Shown here: piece by piece, positions 1 through 8,055 of the stretch
Layout of the letters: each line of letters opens with the position of its first letter
Position numbering within the stretch: position 1 is the first letter of the stretch
Origin: JAAZGD01 sp964489555
GTDB lineage: Bacteria; Bacillota; Clostridia; Peptostreptococcales; Anaerovoracaceae
NCBI GenBank assembly: GCA_964489555.1
Contig: CAZAZF010000003.1
Location: 94,060 to 158,059, forward strand
Direction of reading: 5' to 3'
Length of the DNA: 64,000 nt
Program-made: the position numbers and the translations under genes
The notes under the pieces: model-generated
What the model saw: only the letters and a program-made list of their open reading frames with translations
What the model was told of the DNA's origin: nothing
The model's database searches: none

Positions 1-569
1 ATCGTATTTTAAAAGAAATAAAGGCGCCTTTGGATTGTGAAATAGGGGAGGCGCTTTGGGCAGGAATTACCACGGATACGGGAAATTTTCAATATTCAAA
101 CACAACAAAAGAAACCCATTTGATTGTGGCAGAGCTTTATGATTTAGGAATTGATCATAACGAAGTGAGTGTGAAAATTTATGAAAACATTCGGCCGGAG
201 AAGATTTTGATGACTAATAAAGTAATGGACAACCTAAGCTTTTTTGCAGGAGGGAAGGGAGCCATTGCCTATGCCACGCTTTCTGTTTTTCAGGAGACCG
301 GAGCCACCGCGGATGAAACGGAAGGAATTGTTGAAACCTTAAGGTGCATTTCCGGTGTGGAAGTGGCGGCTTTTCTCAGGGAAGATGGAGTGGATAATGT
401 GAAGGTGAGTATGCGATCGAAAACCGACGCCAATGTGGCGGACATTGCCATGAGGTTTAATGGAGGAGGCCATCGCAAAGCGGCCGGTTGCACCATTCAT
501 GCAACCATGGACTTTGCGGTGAAAATGATTATCAATGAAATTGAAATCACACTTCGCGGAATGGAATAA
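1..569 (+). CDS. nrnA: DHH-family oligoribonuclease / pAp phosphatase NrnA, C-terminal part
   Basis: The reading frame is already open at the left edge (first full codon at base 3), so the gene starts outside the window. The visible part, about 189 residues, holds the end of the DHH domain and the DHHA1 domain. The DHHA1 signature FNGGGHRKAAGC lies near the C terminus (bases 457-492). In this family the enzyme degrades short RNA oligomers (nanoRNA) to mononucleotides and dephosphorylates 3'-phosphoadenosine 5'-phosphate in the cytoplasm, with Mn ions. The stop is 18 bases before truB, the usual nusA-infB-rbfA-nrnA-truB-ribF order, so co-transcription is likely. The N-terminal DHH motif cannot be checked. 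A related DHHA1 phosphoesterase is the only alternative. Confidence 0.92.
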   Translation, partial: RILKEIKAPLDCEIGEALWAGITTDTGNFQYSNTTKETHLIVAELYDLGIDHNEVSVKIYENIRPEKILMTNKVMDNLSFFAGGKGAIAYATLSVFQETGATADETEGIVETLRCISGVEVAAFLREDGVDNVKVSMRSKTDANVADIAMRFNGGGHRKAAGCTIHATMDFAVKMIINEIEITLRGME

Positions 570-587
570 GAGAAAGCATAAAAAAAT

Positions 588-1535
588 ATGGAAAATTCAG
601 CTCTTAACATGGACGGTATTGTTTTGTTGAACAAACCGGCGGGCATGACTTCTCACGATTGCGTAGCACGGATGAGGAGGCTTTCCGGAATTCGGAAAAT
701 TGGGCATACGGGGACCTTGGATCCCCAGGCAACCGGACTGTTGCCCCTTTGCTTGGGAATGGCCACACGGATTATTCAATACCTTGAGGAGGATGATAAG
801 GTCTACCATTGCACTGTTTCCTTTGGAATCAAGTCGGACACCTATGATATATGGGGGACCATGGAGGAACCAAATCGGGCAGAACAGAAAGCTTTGACAG
901 AATTGAGCCTGGAAAAAATTTTAGGAACGCTGGATTCTTTTCGAGGCGAAATTCAACAGAAACCGCCTATTTTTTCTGCAATTCGCAAAGACGGTAAGCG
1001 GCTTTACGAATATGCTAGGCGGGGTGAGATGGTGGAAATACCCACAAGAAATGTGGTGATTCACCAATTGGAATTGTTGCAGTACGATGATGTAAAAAAA
1101 CAGGCAAGGTTTTTTGTTCATTGTTCCAAGGGAACATATGTGCGGAGCATATGTCATGATCTGGGGGAAGTTCTGGGTTGTGGAGGTGTTATGGCCGGAT
1201 TGGTTCGAACCTCATGTGGCGCTATGAATCTGGAGGAGGCCGTGACATTCGAAGAGCTGGAATCTGACAAAGACTTTCGTGAGCATCTCGTTTCCATGGA
1301 AAAACCACTGGTTCGTTTGGGTTGGATTGTTGCCCATCCTTTTCAGGAGAGGGCTTTGGAAGATGGGAAATCCATCCTGGTAGGCAAGAATATAATCACT
1401 CCTCCGTCTGTTATAGGCAAGCACCCCATCAAATATGGGGTATTGGTGGAAGGGAGATTGGCTGCCATAGGCACGGTAAAGGAAGACCGGTTTCGTCCCG
1501 AGAAAGTTTTCAAGAAAAGAGGAATGGATATTTAA
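588..1535 (+). CDS. truB: tRNA pseudouridine(55) synthase TruB
   Basis: TruB makes pseudouridine at position 55 in the T loop of elongator tRNAs. The 315-residue product has the family motif GHTGTLDPQATGLLPLCLG, with catalytic Asp45 in TLDP, and the N-terminal VLLNKPAGMTSHD segment. The KGTYVRS motif follows in the middle, and a C-terminal PUA-like region is expected at this length. The ATG at 588 is used here; an in-frame ATG at 609 would also leave a complete domain, and neither has a strong ribosome binding site (AGAGAAAG lies upstream of the first). It is followed after 5 bases by ribF, so both are translated from one message. Confidence 0.96.
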   Translation: MENSALNMDGIVLLNKPAGMTSHDCVARMRRLSGIRKIGHTGTLDPQATGLLPLCLGMATRIIQYLEEDDKVYHCTVSFGIKSDTYDIWGTMEEPNRAEQKALTELSLEKILGTLDSFRGEIQQKPPIFSAIRKDGKRLYEYARRGEMVEIPTRNVVIHQLELLQYDDVKKQARFFVHCSKGTYVRSICHDLGEVLGCGGVMAGLVRTSCGAMNLEEAVTFEELESDKDFREHLVSMEKPLVRLGWIVAHPFQERALEDGKSILVGKNIITPPSVIGKHPIKYGVLVEGRLAAIGTVKEDRFRPEKVFKKRGMDI

Positions 1536-1540
1536 AAATC

Positions 1541-2464
1541 ATGAAGATATATCATTCATTGGAAGAAATAGATTCAATAGGGCCTTTGGTAATTGCTTTG
1601 GGAAATTTTGACGGAATTCACCTGGGGCACCGGGAGATCATCGAAAGAGCGGTGAAGAAAGCCGGTGAAGCGGGGCTGGAAAGTGGGATTTTCACCTTTG
1701 CCAATCATCCCAGAAATGTGATAATGAACGAAGAATTTACCAAGAATATTATCTATTTTGAAGAAAAGGCAAAGATCCTTCGAGAGTTGGGTGTGGGGCA
1801 TTTGTTTAATATTACTTTTGATGAAACCATCATGGAGATGGAACCCAAAGTTTTTGTGAAAGAGGTCTTGTGGGGTCGTCTCAACATGCAGTGTGGTTTC
1901 TGCGGATTCAACTATCGTTTTGGGCGCAAAGCCTTAGGGGACACCGTGGTTTTGCAACAAGTGGGAGAGGAATTGGGCTTTGAAATTCTTGTGGTGCCAC
2001 CGGTAATGATTGACGGTCAGGTGGTCAGCAGCACATTGATACGCACCTTGATTTTCGAAGGCAAGGTGGACGAATGTTTAAAATATCTGGGAAGACCGTA
2101 TTCAATTAATGGAGAAGTGGTAGTAGGAAACCGGATTGGCCAGACCATCGGATTTCCCACATCAAACCTAATTATTGATGAAACCATGGTATCTCCTGCA
2201 AACGGAGTATACATTACACTGTGCACCTATCGTGGAGTTACATATCCTAGCATTACCAATGTGGGCAATAAGCCAACCATAGGGAAATATGAAAAAAATG
2301 TGGAAACTCATATTTTCGGCTTTGACAAAGAGCTTTATGGTAAGAACATTCATGTTGAATTTTTAATAAAAACCCGAGATGAAATCAAGTTTAATTCCGT
2401 GAATGAGTTGGCGTCTCAAATCAAAAAAGATTGTTTGGCAGCAAAAGCGTATTTTTCGAAATGA
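1541..2464 (+). CDS. ribF: Bifunctional riboflavin kinase / FAD synthetase RibF
   Basis: RibF phosphorylates riboflavin to FMN and adenylates FMN to FAD. The start at ATG 1541 gives 307 residues, the usual family length; the frame is open further upstream inside truB but those codons have no place in the family. The N-terminal FMN adenylyltransferase domain carries the nucleotidyltransferase motif GNFDGIHLGH (residues 21-30). The C-terminal riboflavin kinase domain carries GRPYSINGEVVVGNRIG and the PTSNL and PANGVY motifs. It is the last gene of the upstream translation operon here: a terminator-like hairpin follows. In most Firmicutes rpsO comes next, but here a V-ATPase operon intervenes. 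Confidence 0.96.
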   Translation: MKIYHSLEEIDSIGPLVIALGNFDGIHLGHREIIERAVKKAGEAGLESGIFTFANHPRNVIMNEEFTKNIIYFEEKAKILRELGVGHLFNITFDETIMEMEPKVFVKEVLWGRLNMQCGFCGFNYRFGRKALGDTVVLQQVGEELGFEILVVPPVMIDGQVVSSTLIRTLIFEGKVDECLKYLGRPYSINGEVVVGNRIGQTIGFPTSNLIIDETMVSPANGVYITLCTYRGVTYPSITNVGNKPTIGKYEKNVETHIFGFDKELYGKNIHVEFLIKTRDEIKFNSVNELASQIKKDCLAAKAYFSK

Positions 2465-2494
2465 TCTAACTTATAGGATGCAATTCAAAGATTT

Positions 2495-2534
2495 ACCAGG
2501 TGATGAAATAGGGCAATTTTACCTGGTTTTTTTG
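2495..2534 (+). terminator. Rho-independent terminator after ribF
   Basis: ACCAGGT at 2495-2501 pairs with ACCTGGT at 2521-2527 across a 19-base loop and is followed by a run of seven T. It separates the truB-ribF operon from the V-ATPase operon. Confidence 0.6.
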
Positions 2535-2619
2535 TTATATTTTCCACAATGTAGCGGAATAAAAAAAAGGCGGGAAGGAATATCGGCCCGATTTTTTTGT
2601 GTGGTCTTGGTGAAATATG

Positions 2620-2648
2620 TTGAAAACTAAATCATTATATGGTATTAT
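2620..2648 (+). promoter_or_regulatory. Sigma-A-type promoter of the V-ATPase operon
   Basis: TTGAAA at 2620-2625 and TATTAT at 2643-2648 are separated by exactly 17 bases. The start codon of the first V-ATPase gene lies about 50 bases further on, with an AGGGAAGGTG ribosome binding site before it. The region between ribF and this promoter holds no gene. Confidence 0.6.
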
Positions 2649-2696
2649 ATTTGCTAAATCTCTGTTGTTAAAAAAAAAACTAGGGAAGGTGAAAGA

Positions 2697-3023
2697 ATGT
2701 CGTTAGAAGCCATCAAAAAAATCACAGATACGGAACTGGCCTATCAGCAAAAAAAAGAAGAGGCGGCAATGGCTGCTCAGAAACTGGTAGCCGATGCGGA
2801 GAAAGAAGGAAAAAAACGTTTTGAGAGGGCCAAAGCCCAAGCGGAGACCCAGGCTCATGGTATGCTGGAGGAAGCGGAAAAAGAAGCGGCTGAGCGGGGA
2901 AAAACGCTGATGAAAGCGGCAGAAATTCGGTGTGAAGGCCTTCAAAAAGAAGCGGAAAAACAGCTTGAAAAAGTGGTTGACATCATTGTAGAAAGGATCG
3001 TAAACGACGAATGGCTATCGTAA
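2697..3023 (+). CDS. ntpF: V-type ATPase peripheral-stalk subunit (G/H-like, NtpF)
   Basis: A 108-residue, highly charged protein rich in Ala, Glu, Lys and Gln with no hydrophobic segment; almost the whole chain is predicted by eye to be a coiled coil. Proteins of this size and composition form the first gene of prokaryotic V-ATPase operons and pair with subunit E in the peripheral stalk that links the catalytic head to subunit I. Sequence identity in this family is low, so the call rests on composition, length and position. The gene has its own promoter and overlaps the next gene by 13 bases, indicating translational coupling. Confidence 0.85.
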   Translation: MSLEAIKKITDTELAYQQKKEEAAMAAQKLVADAEKEGKKRFERAKAQAETQAHGMLEEAEKEAAERGKTLMKAAEIRCEGLQKEAEKQLEKVVDIIVERIVNDEWLS

Positions 3024-4957
3024 AGATGAAACGTCTTGACCTGATTTCCCTGGCAGCAGAGAAAGACAAGTTACTCCATCTTCTTCAAAGGGTGGGTTGT
3101 GTTGAAATTACGGAAATGGACGCCGAATTGGCAGATCCCCAGTGGGCCTCTTTACTTCAGAAAGAAAAGGCGATGGTGGGCAATGCCAAGTCAAGAGTTA
3201 CCAGTGTGACGGCGGCGTTGGAATCGTTAAAGAAGTATGCTCCGGAAAAAACCGGGTTGTTCATAATGCGAAAAGACATTCCCGAAGAGGAGTTTTGTGA
3301 TTCAACCCACAGAAACTCTATGTTTGAGATTGCAGAAAAAATTAATCATTGCAGTCGCAAAATCAGTCAGGTCAATTCTCAGAAAAACCGACTCGGAAGC
3401 CAGCGGTTGGGGTTGATTCCGTGGAGCAGTTTGGATGTGGATCTTAGTCTTCGGGAAACCGAATTTGCCCGGGTTGCTTTTGGGGTTTGCCCTGCGGTGG
3501 TATTTCCGGAAGATGTTTATCGTGCGTTGGAAGAGAAGGAATTGGCGGCACAATGTTTCCTGGCTTCGTCGGATCGGGAACAGCATTATCTGTTGCTTGT
3601 GTATTCCAAGGAAGAGGAAGAAAAAGTATTGGAAACCCTTCGTCCCTTTTCTTTTAACCAGGCGTCCTTAAAAGATGTAGAAGGCAGTGCAGAAGAGAAC
3701 GTGAAAGCGTTGGATCAAAAGATTGCAGACCTGGAAAATAAGAAGGAAGAATGGGAAAAGGAGATTGTTTCTTACTCTTGCCATCGGAAAGATCTTCAAG
3801 TGTGTGCGGACCAGCTAGTACAGGAACTTGCCAAAGAAGAAGCTAGAAATCGTCTTTCCACCACAGGTACGCTGCTGTATCTTCGAGGGTGGATTCCCGC
3901 ACCGGACGTTCCCCTGCTAGAGGAAACTTTTGCGGATTTTGAATGCGCTATTGAAATATCCGATCCCGGAAAAGAGGAGGTTCCGCCTACCGAATTGCGC
4001 AATGGAAAGATTATCAGTTCCATGGACATGGTCACGGAGATGTATAGTCTGCCCAGTTATAGCGGAATCGATCCCAATCCTCTTATTTTCCCGTTTTTTA
4101 CCATATTTTATGGCATGATGTTTGGGGACATTGCATATGGAATCATTTTAATTCTGCTGTCCCAAATTATCATAAAAAAATACAGACCCAAAGGTGTTTT
4201 TGGAAACATTCTAAAATTGGCCACCATCTGTGGTGTAAGTGCTGCTATATGGGGGGTTATAAGCGGGTCTATTTTTGGAGACGCCGTTACGGTAGTGGCA
4301 GAGCAATTTTTTGGAGTCAAAGATTTTATTCTTTATGTTCCTATCATTGATCCCCTTTCGGATCCTCTCAAGATTTTATACCTTTCAGTAATAATGGGCG
4401 CCATTCAGTTAATGGTGGGAATGTGTATTCATATCTATCTATGTTTCCGGGACGGTCGTCCCTTGGATGCCCTGTTTGACGTGGGTAGCTGGTGGCTATT
4501 ATTTGCTGGGATTGCCCTTTTCGTCTTGAAAGGCTCAGCCCTCCTTTTGTATGCCGGAATTGCGGCATTGGTGCTGACCCAAGGCCGGGATAAGAAGGGA
4601 ATTTTTGGGAAGTTGTTGGGTGGAGTGGCCAGTCTTTACAACATTACCGGTTGGCTGGGGGATGTGTTGTCTTACACCCGTTTGATGGCGTTGATGCTGG
4701 CGACCACCGTCATTGGCAGTGTGGTCAACATTCTTGGTTCTCTACCGGGAAACATTTTTGCATTCTTGGTGATTTTCGCGTTCGGGCATACTTTTAATAT
4801 GGGGATCAATGTGATTGGAACTTATGTACATACCGCCCGGCTTCAATACTTGGAGTATTTCAGTAAATTTTATAAATCCGGGGGTCGTCCCTTCAAGCCT
4901 TTGCAATATAAGACAAAATATGTGGACATTGTATTGGAAGGGGAGGTGAGACCGTGA
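3011..4957 (+). CDS. ntpI: V-type ATPase membrane subunit I (a-subunit)
   Basis: Subunit I is the stator of the membrane ion channel. The 648-residue product has a long soluble N-terminal half (about residues 1-350) with helical coiled-coil stretches, then a C-terminal membrane domain with seven to eight hydrophobic segments. The conserved SYTRLMALMLATTVIG segment, whose Arg is placed to meet the rotor carboxylate, and the C-terminal LEYFSKFYKSGGRPFKPL motif are present. It starts at ATG 3011 inside the end of the previous gene and overlaps the next start by 4 bases (GTGA). Confidence 0.95.
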   Translation: MAIVKMKRLDLISLAAEKDKLLHLLQRVGCVEITEMDAELADPQWASLLQKEKAMVGNAKSRVTSVTAALESLKKYAPEKTGLFIMRKDIPEEEFCDSTHRNSMFEIAEKINHCSRKISQVNSQKNRLGSQRLGLIPWSSLDVDLSLRETEFARVAFGVCPAVVFPEDVYRALEEKELAAQCFLASSDREQHYLLLVYSKEEEEKVLETLRPFSFNQASLKDVEGSAEENVKALDQKIADLENKKEEWEKEIVSYSCHRKDLQVCADQLVQELAKEEARNRLSTTGTLLYLRGWIPAPDVPLLEETFADFECAIEISDPGKEEVPPTELRNGKIISSMDMVTEMYSLPSYSGIDPNPLIFPFFTIFYGMMFGDIAYGIILILLSQIIIKKYRPKGVFGNILKLATICGVSAAIWGVISGSIFGDAVTVVAEQFFGVKDFILYVPIIDPLSDPLKILYLSVIMGAIQLMVGMCIHIYLCFRDGRPLDALFDVGSWWLLFAGIALFVLKGSALLLYAGIAALVLTQGRDKKGIFGKLLGGVASLYNITGWLGDVLSYTRLMALMLATTVIGSVVNILGSLPGNIFAFLVIFAFGHTFNMGINVIGTYVHTARLQYLEYFSKFYKSGGRPFKPLQYKTKYVDIVLEGEVRP

Positions 4958-5433
4958 GCTGGATAGAGTATTTGGGAACGGCAGTGGCCTTTGTAGGTGC
5001 GGCGCTGGCGGTGGGAATGCCTTGCTCTGGTTCGGCCAAAGGAGTAGGAACTGTGGGAAGGGCTGGTGCCGGGGTGCTATCCGTAGATCCCAGTAAATTT
5101 TCAAGGGTGCTCATCCTTCAAATCCTACCCGGGACTCAGGGTCTTTATGGCCTAGTGGTGTGGTTTTTGGCGCTGATGAAACTGGGTTTTTTCGATGCGG
5201 AGTTAATCATTCTCAGCCTCCGGGAAGGTGTATCTTTCTTCGGTGCCTGTATGCCGGTAGCCATTGGAGGGTTTATATTCGGAATTGTTCAAGGTCGTCT
5301 GGGAGCAGGAGGGTTATCCTTGATGACGAAGCGGCCCAATGAGTTGTCAAAAAGTATCATATTGGCCATTATGGTGGAGTTTTATGCGATTCTGGCTTTG
5401 TTATCTACTTTTCTCATGTTGAACAATTTTTAA
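4954..5433 (+). CDS. ntpK: V-type ATPase rotor subunit K, copy 1
   Basis: A 159-residue, four-helix double-hairpin proteolipid of the membrane rotor ring. The start is GTG 4954, overlapping the stop of subunit I. Aligned by eye with Enterococcus hirae NtpK (Na ligands L61, T64, Q65, Q110, E139), the matching residues are L58, T61, Q62 in LPGTQGLYG, Q113 in VQGR and E142 in MVEFYAIL. The only ion-binding carboxylate is in the second hairpin, as in E. hirae. This residue set is the known signature of Na-binding V-type rotors, so Na coupling is inferred. A second K gene of identical length follows. Confidence 0.95.
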   Translation: MSWIEYLGTAVAFVGAALAVGMPCSGSAKGVGTVGRAGAGVLSVDPSKFSRVLILQILPGTQGLYGLVVWFLALMKLGFFDAELIILSLREGVSFFGACMPVAIGGFIFGIVQGRLGAGGLSLMTKRPNELSKSIILAIMVEFYAILALLSTFLMLNNF

Positions 5434-5506
5434 ACAATGAAATATCTTAAAGCAATCAATACCAGTAATACATATAAGATTTGTTAAAAACAAGGAGGCA
5501 ATCATT

Positions 5507-5986
5507 ATGGAATGGATCGGATTTGGTGGTACGGCCATTGCGCTGCTAGGGGCAGCTTTAGCTGTAGGAATGTGTTGTGCAGGTTCTGCAAAGGGTGTAG
5601 GAAGTGTTGGCGAAGTGGGAGCCGGAGTGTTAACAGAGGATCCGGGGAAATTTTCCCAGGTTCTGATTCTCCAGATTCTGCCCGGAACGCAGGGGCTGTA
5701 TGGATTGGTTACATGGTTCTTTGCATTGATGAGGCTGGGTTTCTTTAGCGATTCCCTTCGGGCTCTGGAAATCCAAGCGGGTATTATGTTCTTTGCTGCT
5801 TGTATGCCTATGGCTATCGGTGGATTAATGTCTGCCATCGCACAAGGAAAGTGTGCTGCCGCAGGCGCTGCTTTGTGCTCCAAACGTCCGGAGGAATTGT
5901 CCAAAGGGATTATCATGGCCATCATGGTAGAATTCTACGCAATTTTATGTTTGTTGGCATCGTTCCTCATGCTGAACAGTCTGTAG
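5507..5986 (+). CDS. ntpK: V-type ATPase rotor subunit K, copy 2
   Basis: A second 159-residue K subunit, colinear with copy 1 without gaps. It keeps all the same ion-binding positions: L58, T61, Q62 in LPGTQGLYG, Q113 in AQGK, and E142 in MVEFYAIL. It has its own strong ribosome binding site (AAGGAGG, 73-base gap after copy 1) and is followed by a small hairpin. The copies differ mainly in loops and in the second and third helices (for example CCAGSAKG against PCSGSAKG), so this is a diverged duplication rather than a recent one. Both products could mix in one ring, or the second gene could raise the dose of the rotor subunit. Confidence 0.94.
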   Translation: MEWIGFGGTAIALLGAALAVGMCCAGSAKGVGSVGEVGAGVLTEDPGKFSQVLILQILPGTQGLYGLVTWFFALMRLGFFSDSLRALEIQAGIMFFAACMPMAIGGLMSAIAQGKCAAAGAALCSKRPEELSKGIIMAIMVEFYAILCLLASFLMLNSL

Positions 5987-6000
5987 CAGTTGCAATTTTT

Positions 6001-6017
6001 TGCGGAAAGAGTCCGCA
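6001..6017 (+). other. Small intercistronic hairpin after the second K gene
   Basis: TGCGGA at 6001-6006 pairs perfectly with TCCGCA at 6012-6017 over a 5-base loop. No T run follows, so it is not a standard terminator. It could protect the 3' end of a processed K message, which would fit the higher amount of rotor subunit needed. Confidence 0.35.
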
Positions 6018-6050
6018 TGAAGTTCTCATCGAAAGGACGGCATGTAATAC

Positions 6051-6641
6051 ATGAACGGAATAGAAAAAATTATAGAACGCATTATAAACAATGCGGAACT
6101 GGAAATTTCTCAAATTACCCAGCAGGCTCAGGAGAAGGCGGCTGAGATTACGGCGGAATATGATGAAGCGATTCAGAAGGGATGCGATGAAATCTTAAGC
6201 CGCGGTAAAGCGGCGGCGGAAGAGCGAGTGGAGAGGCTGGCGGGAGCGGCTCTTTTAGATACGAAAAAGCTGGAGCTTTCCGCAAAACAGGATATGCTGA
6301 ACCGGGCTTTTGAAGAGGCCCTGGTTCGTTTGCGGAATTTGCCGGAAGAAGAATACATTTCTTTGCTCACCAAGATTGCGGCAAAGTCTGCTCGAAGCGG
6401 CAAGGAGGAAGTTTTATTGTCCAAGGAAGACCAGGTCCGTTTTGGGAATAAAATTGTTCAAGATGCCAATTCTATGATTTCCGGTGGCGGGAGTTTATTC
6501 CTTGGAAAGGATTCTCCACCTATTTTGGGGGGCTTGATTTTAAGGGACGGAGATATTGAAATCAATTGTACCTTTGAAAGTTTAATTCGTAAGACACGAA
6601 ATGAAATGGCAACGGAATTGGCAAATACACTTTTTGAATGA
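6051..6641 (+). CDS. ntpE: V-type ATPase subunit E (peripheral stalk)
   Basis: The 196-residue product starts with a long Ala/Glu-rich helix (about residues 1-100), as expected for the stalk-forming half of subunit E, and ends with a globular domain that binds the top of the catalytic head. The region GGGSLFLGKDSPPILGGLIL and the C-terminal FESLIRKTRNEMATELANTLF are typical of the family. A GAAAGGACGG ribosome binding site precedes ATG 6051. Its stop overlaps an ATG in the frame of subunit C, but that ATG is probably not used. Confidence 0.93.
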   Translation: MNGIEKIIERIINNAELEISQITQQAQEKAAEITAEYDEAIQKGCDEILSRGKAAAEERVERLAGAALLDTKKLELSAKQDMLNRAFEEALVRLRNLPEEEYISLLTKIAAKSARSGKEEVLLSKEDQVRFGNKIVQDANSMISGGGSLFLGKDSPPILGGLILRDGDIEINCTFESLIRKTRNEMATELANTLFE

Positions 6642-6667
6642 GCATCGTACGCGAAGGAGGAAGCAAA

Positions 6668-7666
6668 ATGGCGAAAATAGATGAAACGGAATATCTATTT
6701 CTGACAACTCGAGTACGTTCTCTGGAAAATAATATGGTGAATCGTGAGCGGATGGAAATGATGCTGGAGTCTGGCAAGACAGAGGATATGGTACGTATCC
6801 TTCAGGAAAGCGGATATGGAGATGTATCCGCCACCTCCATGGAGAGTTTGGAGCAGAGTCTTGCGGCGGAGAGGCAGAAAAATTTTCGGGAAATCGCTTT
6901 TTTTATACCGGATTCCGGAATCCTAGATGTATTTCGCATGAAGTATGATTATCATAACGTGAAAGTGCTGTTGAAATCCATGGTGCAAGGAATCGAAGGG
7001 ACGGATTTGTTGACGGACGCCGGTCGTGTTCCGGCAGGGGTGATACAAAAGGGAATCCAACAAAATGAATTAATGGATATTCCCTCTAAGCTTCAGCAGG
7101 CCATCACAGAGGCCAGGGAGGTTTTATCCGCTACCAAGGACCCTCAATTGGCAGACACCTTGCTAGACAGATTTTATTATGAAGAAATGTTTGATGTGGC
7201 AGCCAAGGCGAAGAGCCCCTTTCTGACCGGGTATGTTCGGATTTCCATTGATGCTGCGAATCTGCGTTCTTTGGTGCGTACTTCCCGAATGGGTAAAGGG
7301 GTGGAGTTTCTTCGTTCCAAACTGTTTACAGGGGGAAATATGAGTGTAGACCGAATTCTGGAAACCTTGGCAGGCGGTAGCTCTTTGGAGGATTTTTATG
7401 GCACCTCTTTATTGAAAGAGGCGGCCAGTGCCGGGGCCCAAGCTCTCCAACATGGTGAATTGACCCTCTTTGAAAAACTATGCGACGATGCGGTGAGCCA
7501 ATATTTATCCACTGCCCGCTACGTTCCTTTTGGGGAGCAATCTGTGATTTCCTATTTGGCATCAAAGGAAACGGAGTACACAGCAGTGCGCATCATTATG
7601 TCCGGATTGATGGGCGGGCTTTCAAGAGACACCATACGAGAAAGGTTGCGTGAAATCTATGTATAG
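6668..7666 (+). CDS. ntpC: V-type ATPase subunit C (d-like, central-stalk adaptor)
   Basis: Subunit C caps the rotor ring and joins it to the central shaft. ATG 6668 is chosen because GAAGGAGG lies 7 bases upstream and the product then begins MAKIDETEYLFL, giving 332 residues. An in-frame ATG at 6638 overlaps the stop of subunit E but would put the ribosome binding site inside the coding region. Family features are YDYHNVKVLLKS near residue 85 and a mostly helical chain with three repeated units. The end overlaps the start of the next gene by 8 or 17 bases. Confidence 0.93.
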   Translation: MAKIDETEYLFLTTRVRSLENNMVNRERMEMMLESGKTEDMVRILQESGYGDVSATSMESLEQSLAAERQKNFREIAFFIPDSGILDVFRMKYDYHNVKVLLKSMVQGIEGTDLLTDAGRVPAGVIQKGIQQNELMDIPSKLQQAITEAREVLSATKDPQLADTLLDRFYYEEMFDVAAKAKSPFLTGYVRISIDAANLRSLVRTSRMGKGVEFLRSKLFTGGNMSVDRILETLAGGSSLEDFYGTSLLKEAASAGAQALQHGELTLFEKLCDDAVSQYLSTARYVPFGEQSVISYLASKETEYTAVRIIMSGLMGGLSRDTIRERLREIYV

Positions 7667-8000
7667 GGTAGCAGTGATAGGGGATCGAGACAGCGTTTTA
7701 GGGTTCAAAGCCTTGGGACTGGAGGTCTTTTTCGCAGAAAAGAAGGAACAGGCTGCAGAGCAGATTCACGCATTGGCTCGGAAAAACTATGCGGTTATTT
7801 ACATAACCGAAACATTGGCTGCGGATATTCTTCAGGACATTGCACAGTACAAGGATGAGGTGATGCCGGCCATCATCCTTATACCCGGGAAACAAGGCAG
7901 CCTGGGCATTCCCATGAATAATTTGAAACGTTCCGTAGAACGGGCAGTGGGAATTGATATCTTCAAAGATTTAGAAGATCCAAAAGATTGTAAAATATAG
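7650..8000 (+). CDS. ntpG: V-type ATPase subunit F (central stalk; NtpG in E. hirae)
   Basis: A small Rossmann-like subunit of the central shaft. The product (116 residues from GTG 7650, or 113 from ATG 7659, MYRVAVIGDRDSV) shows the family motifs VIGDRDSVLGF, YAVIYITE and PAIILIPGKQGSLGI. Both starts lie inside the end of the subunit C gene. GTG 7650 has AAAGG at a better distance, whereas ATG 7659 matches the usual N terminus better, so the exact start is uncertain. Confidence 0.92.
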   Translation: MKSMYRVAVIGDRDSVLGFKALGLEVFFAEKKEQAAEQIHALARKNYAVIYITETLAADILQDIAQYKDEVMPAIILIPGKQGSLGIPMNNLKRSVERAVGIDIFKDLEDPKDCKI

Positions 8001-8055
8001 CGCAAACCCTTTTGTTTGGCGTGAAAATCACTTTGGAAGAAGGGAACAAAAAAAT

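Noticed and set aside
5401..5925. A 174-codon minus-strand frame across the two K subunit genes
   Set aside because: Shadow of the repetitive, Ala/Gly-rich proteolipid codons.
4954..5986. Frameshifted or decayed second K gene
   Set aside because: Both copies are intact, equal in length and keep every ion-binding residue.
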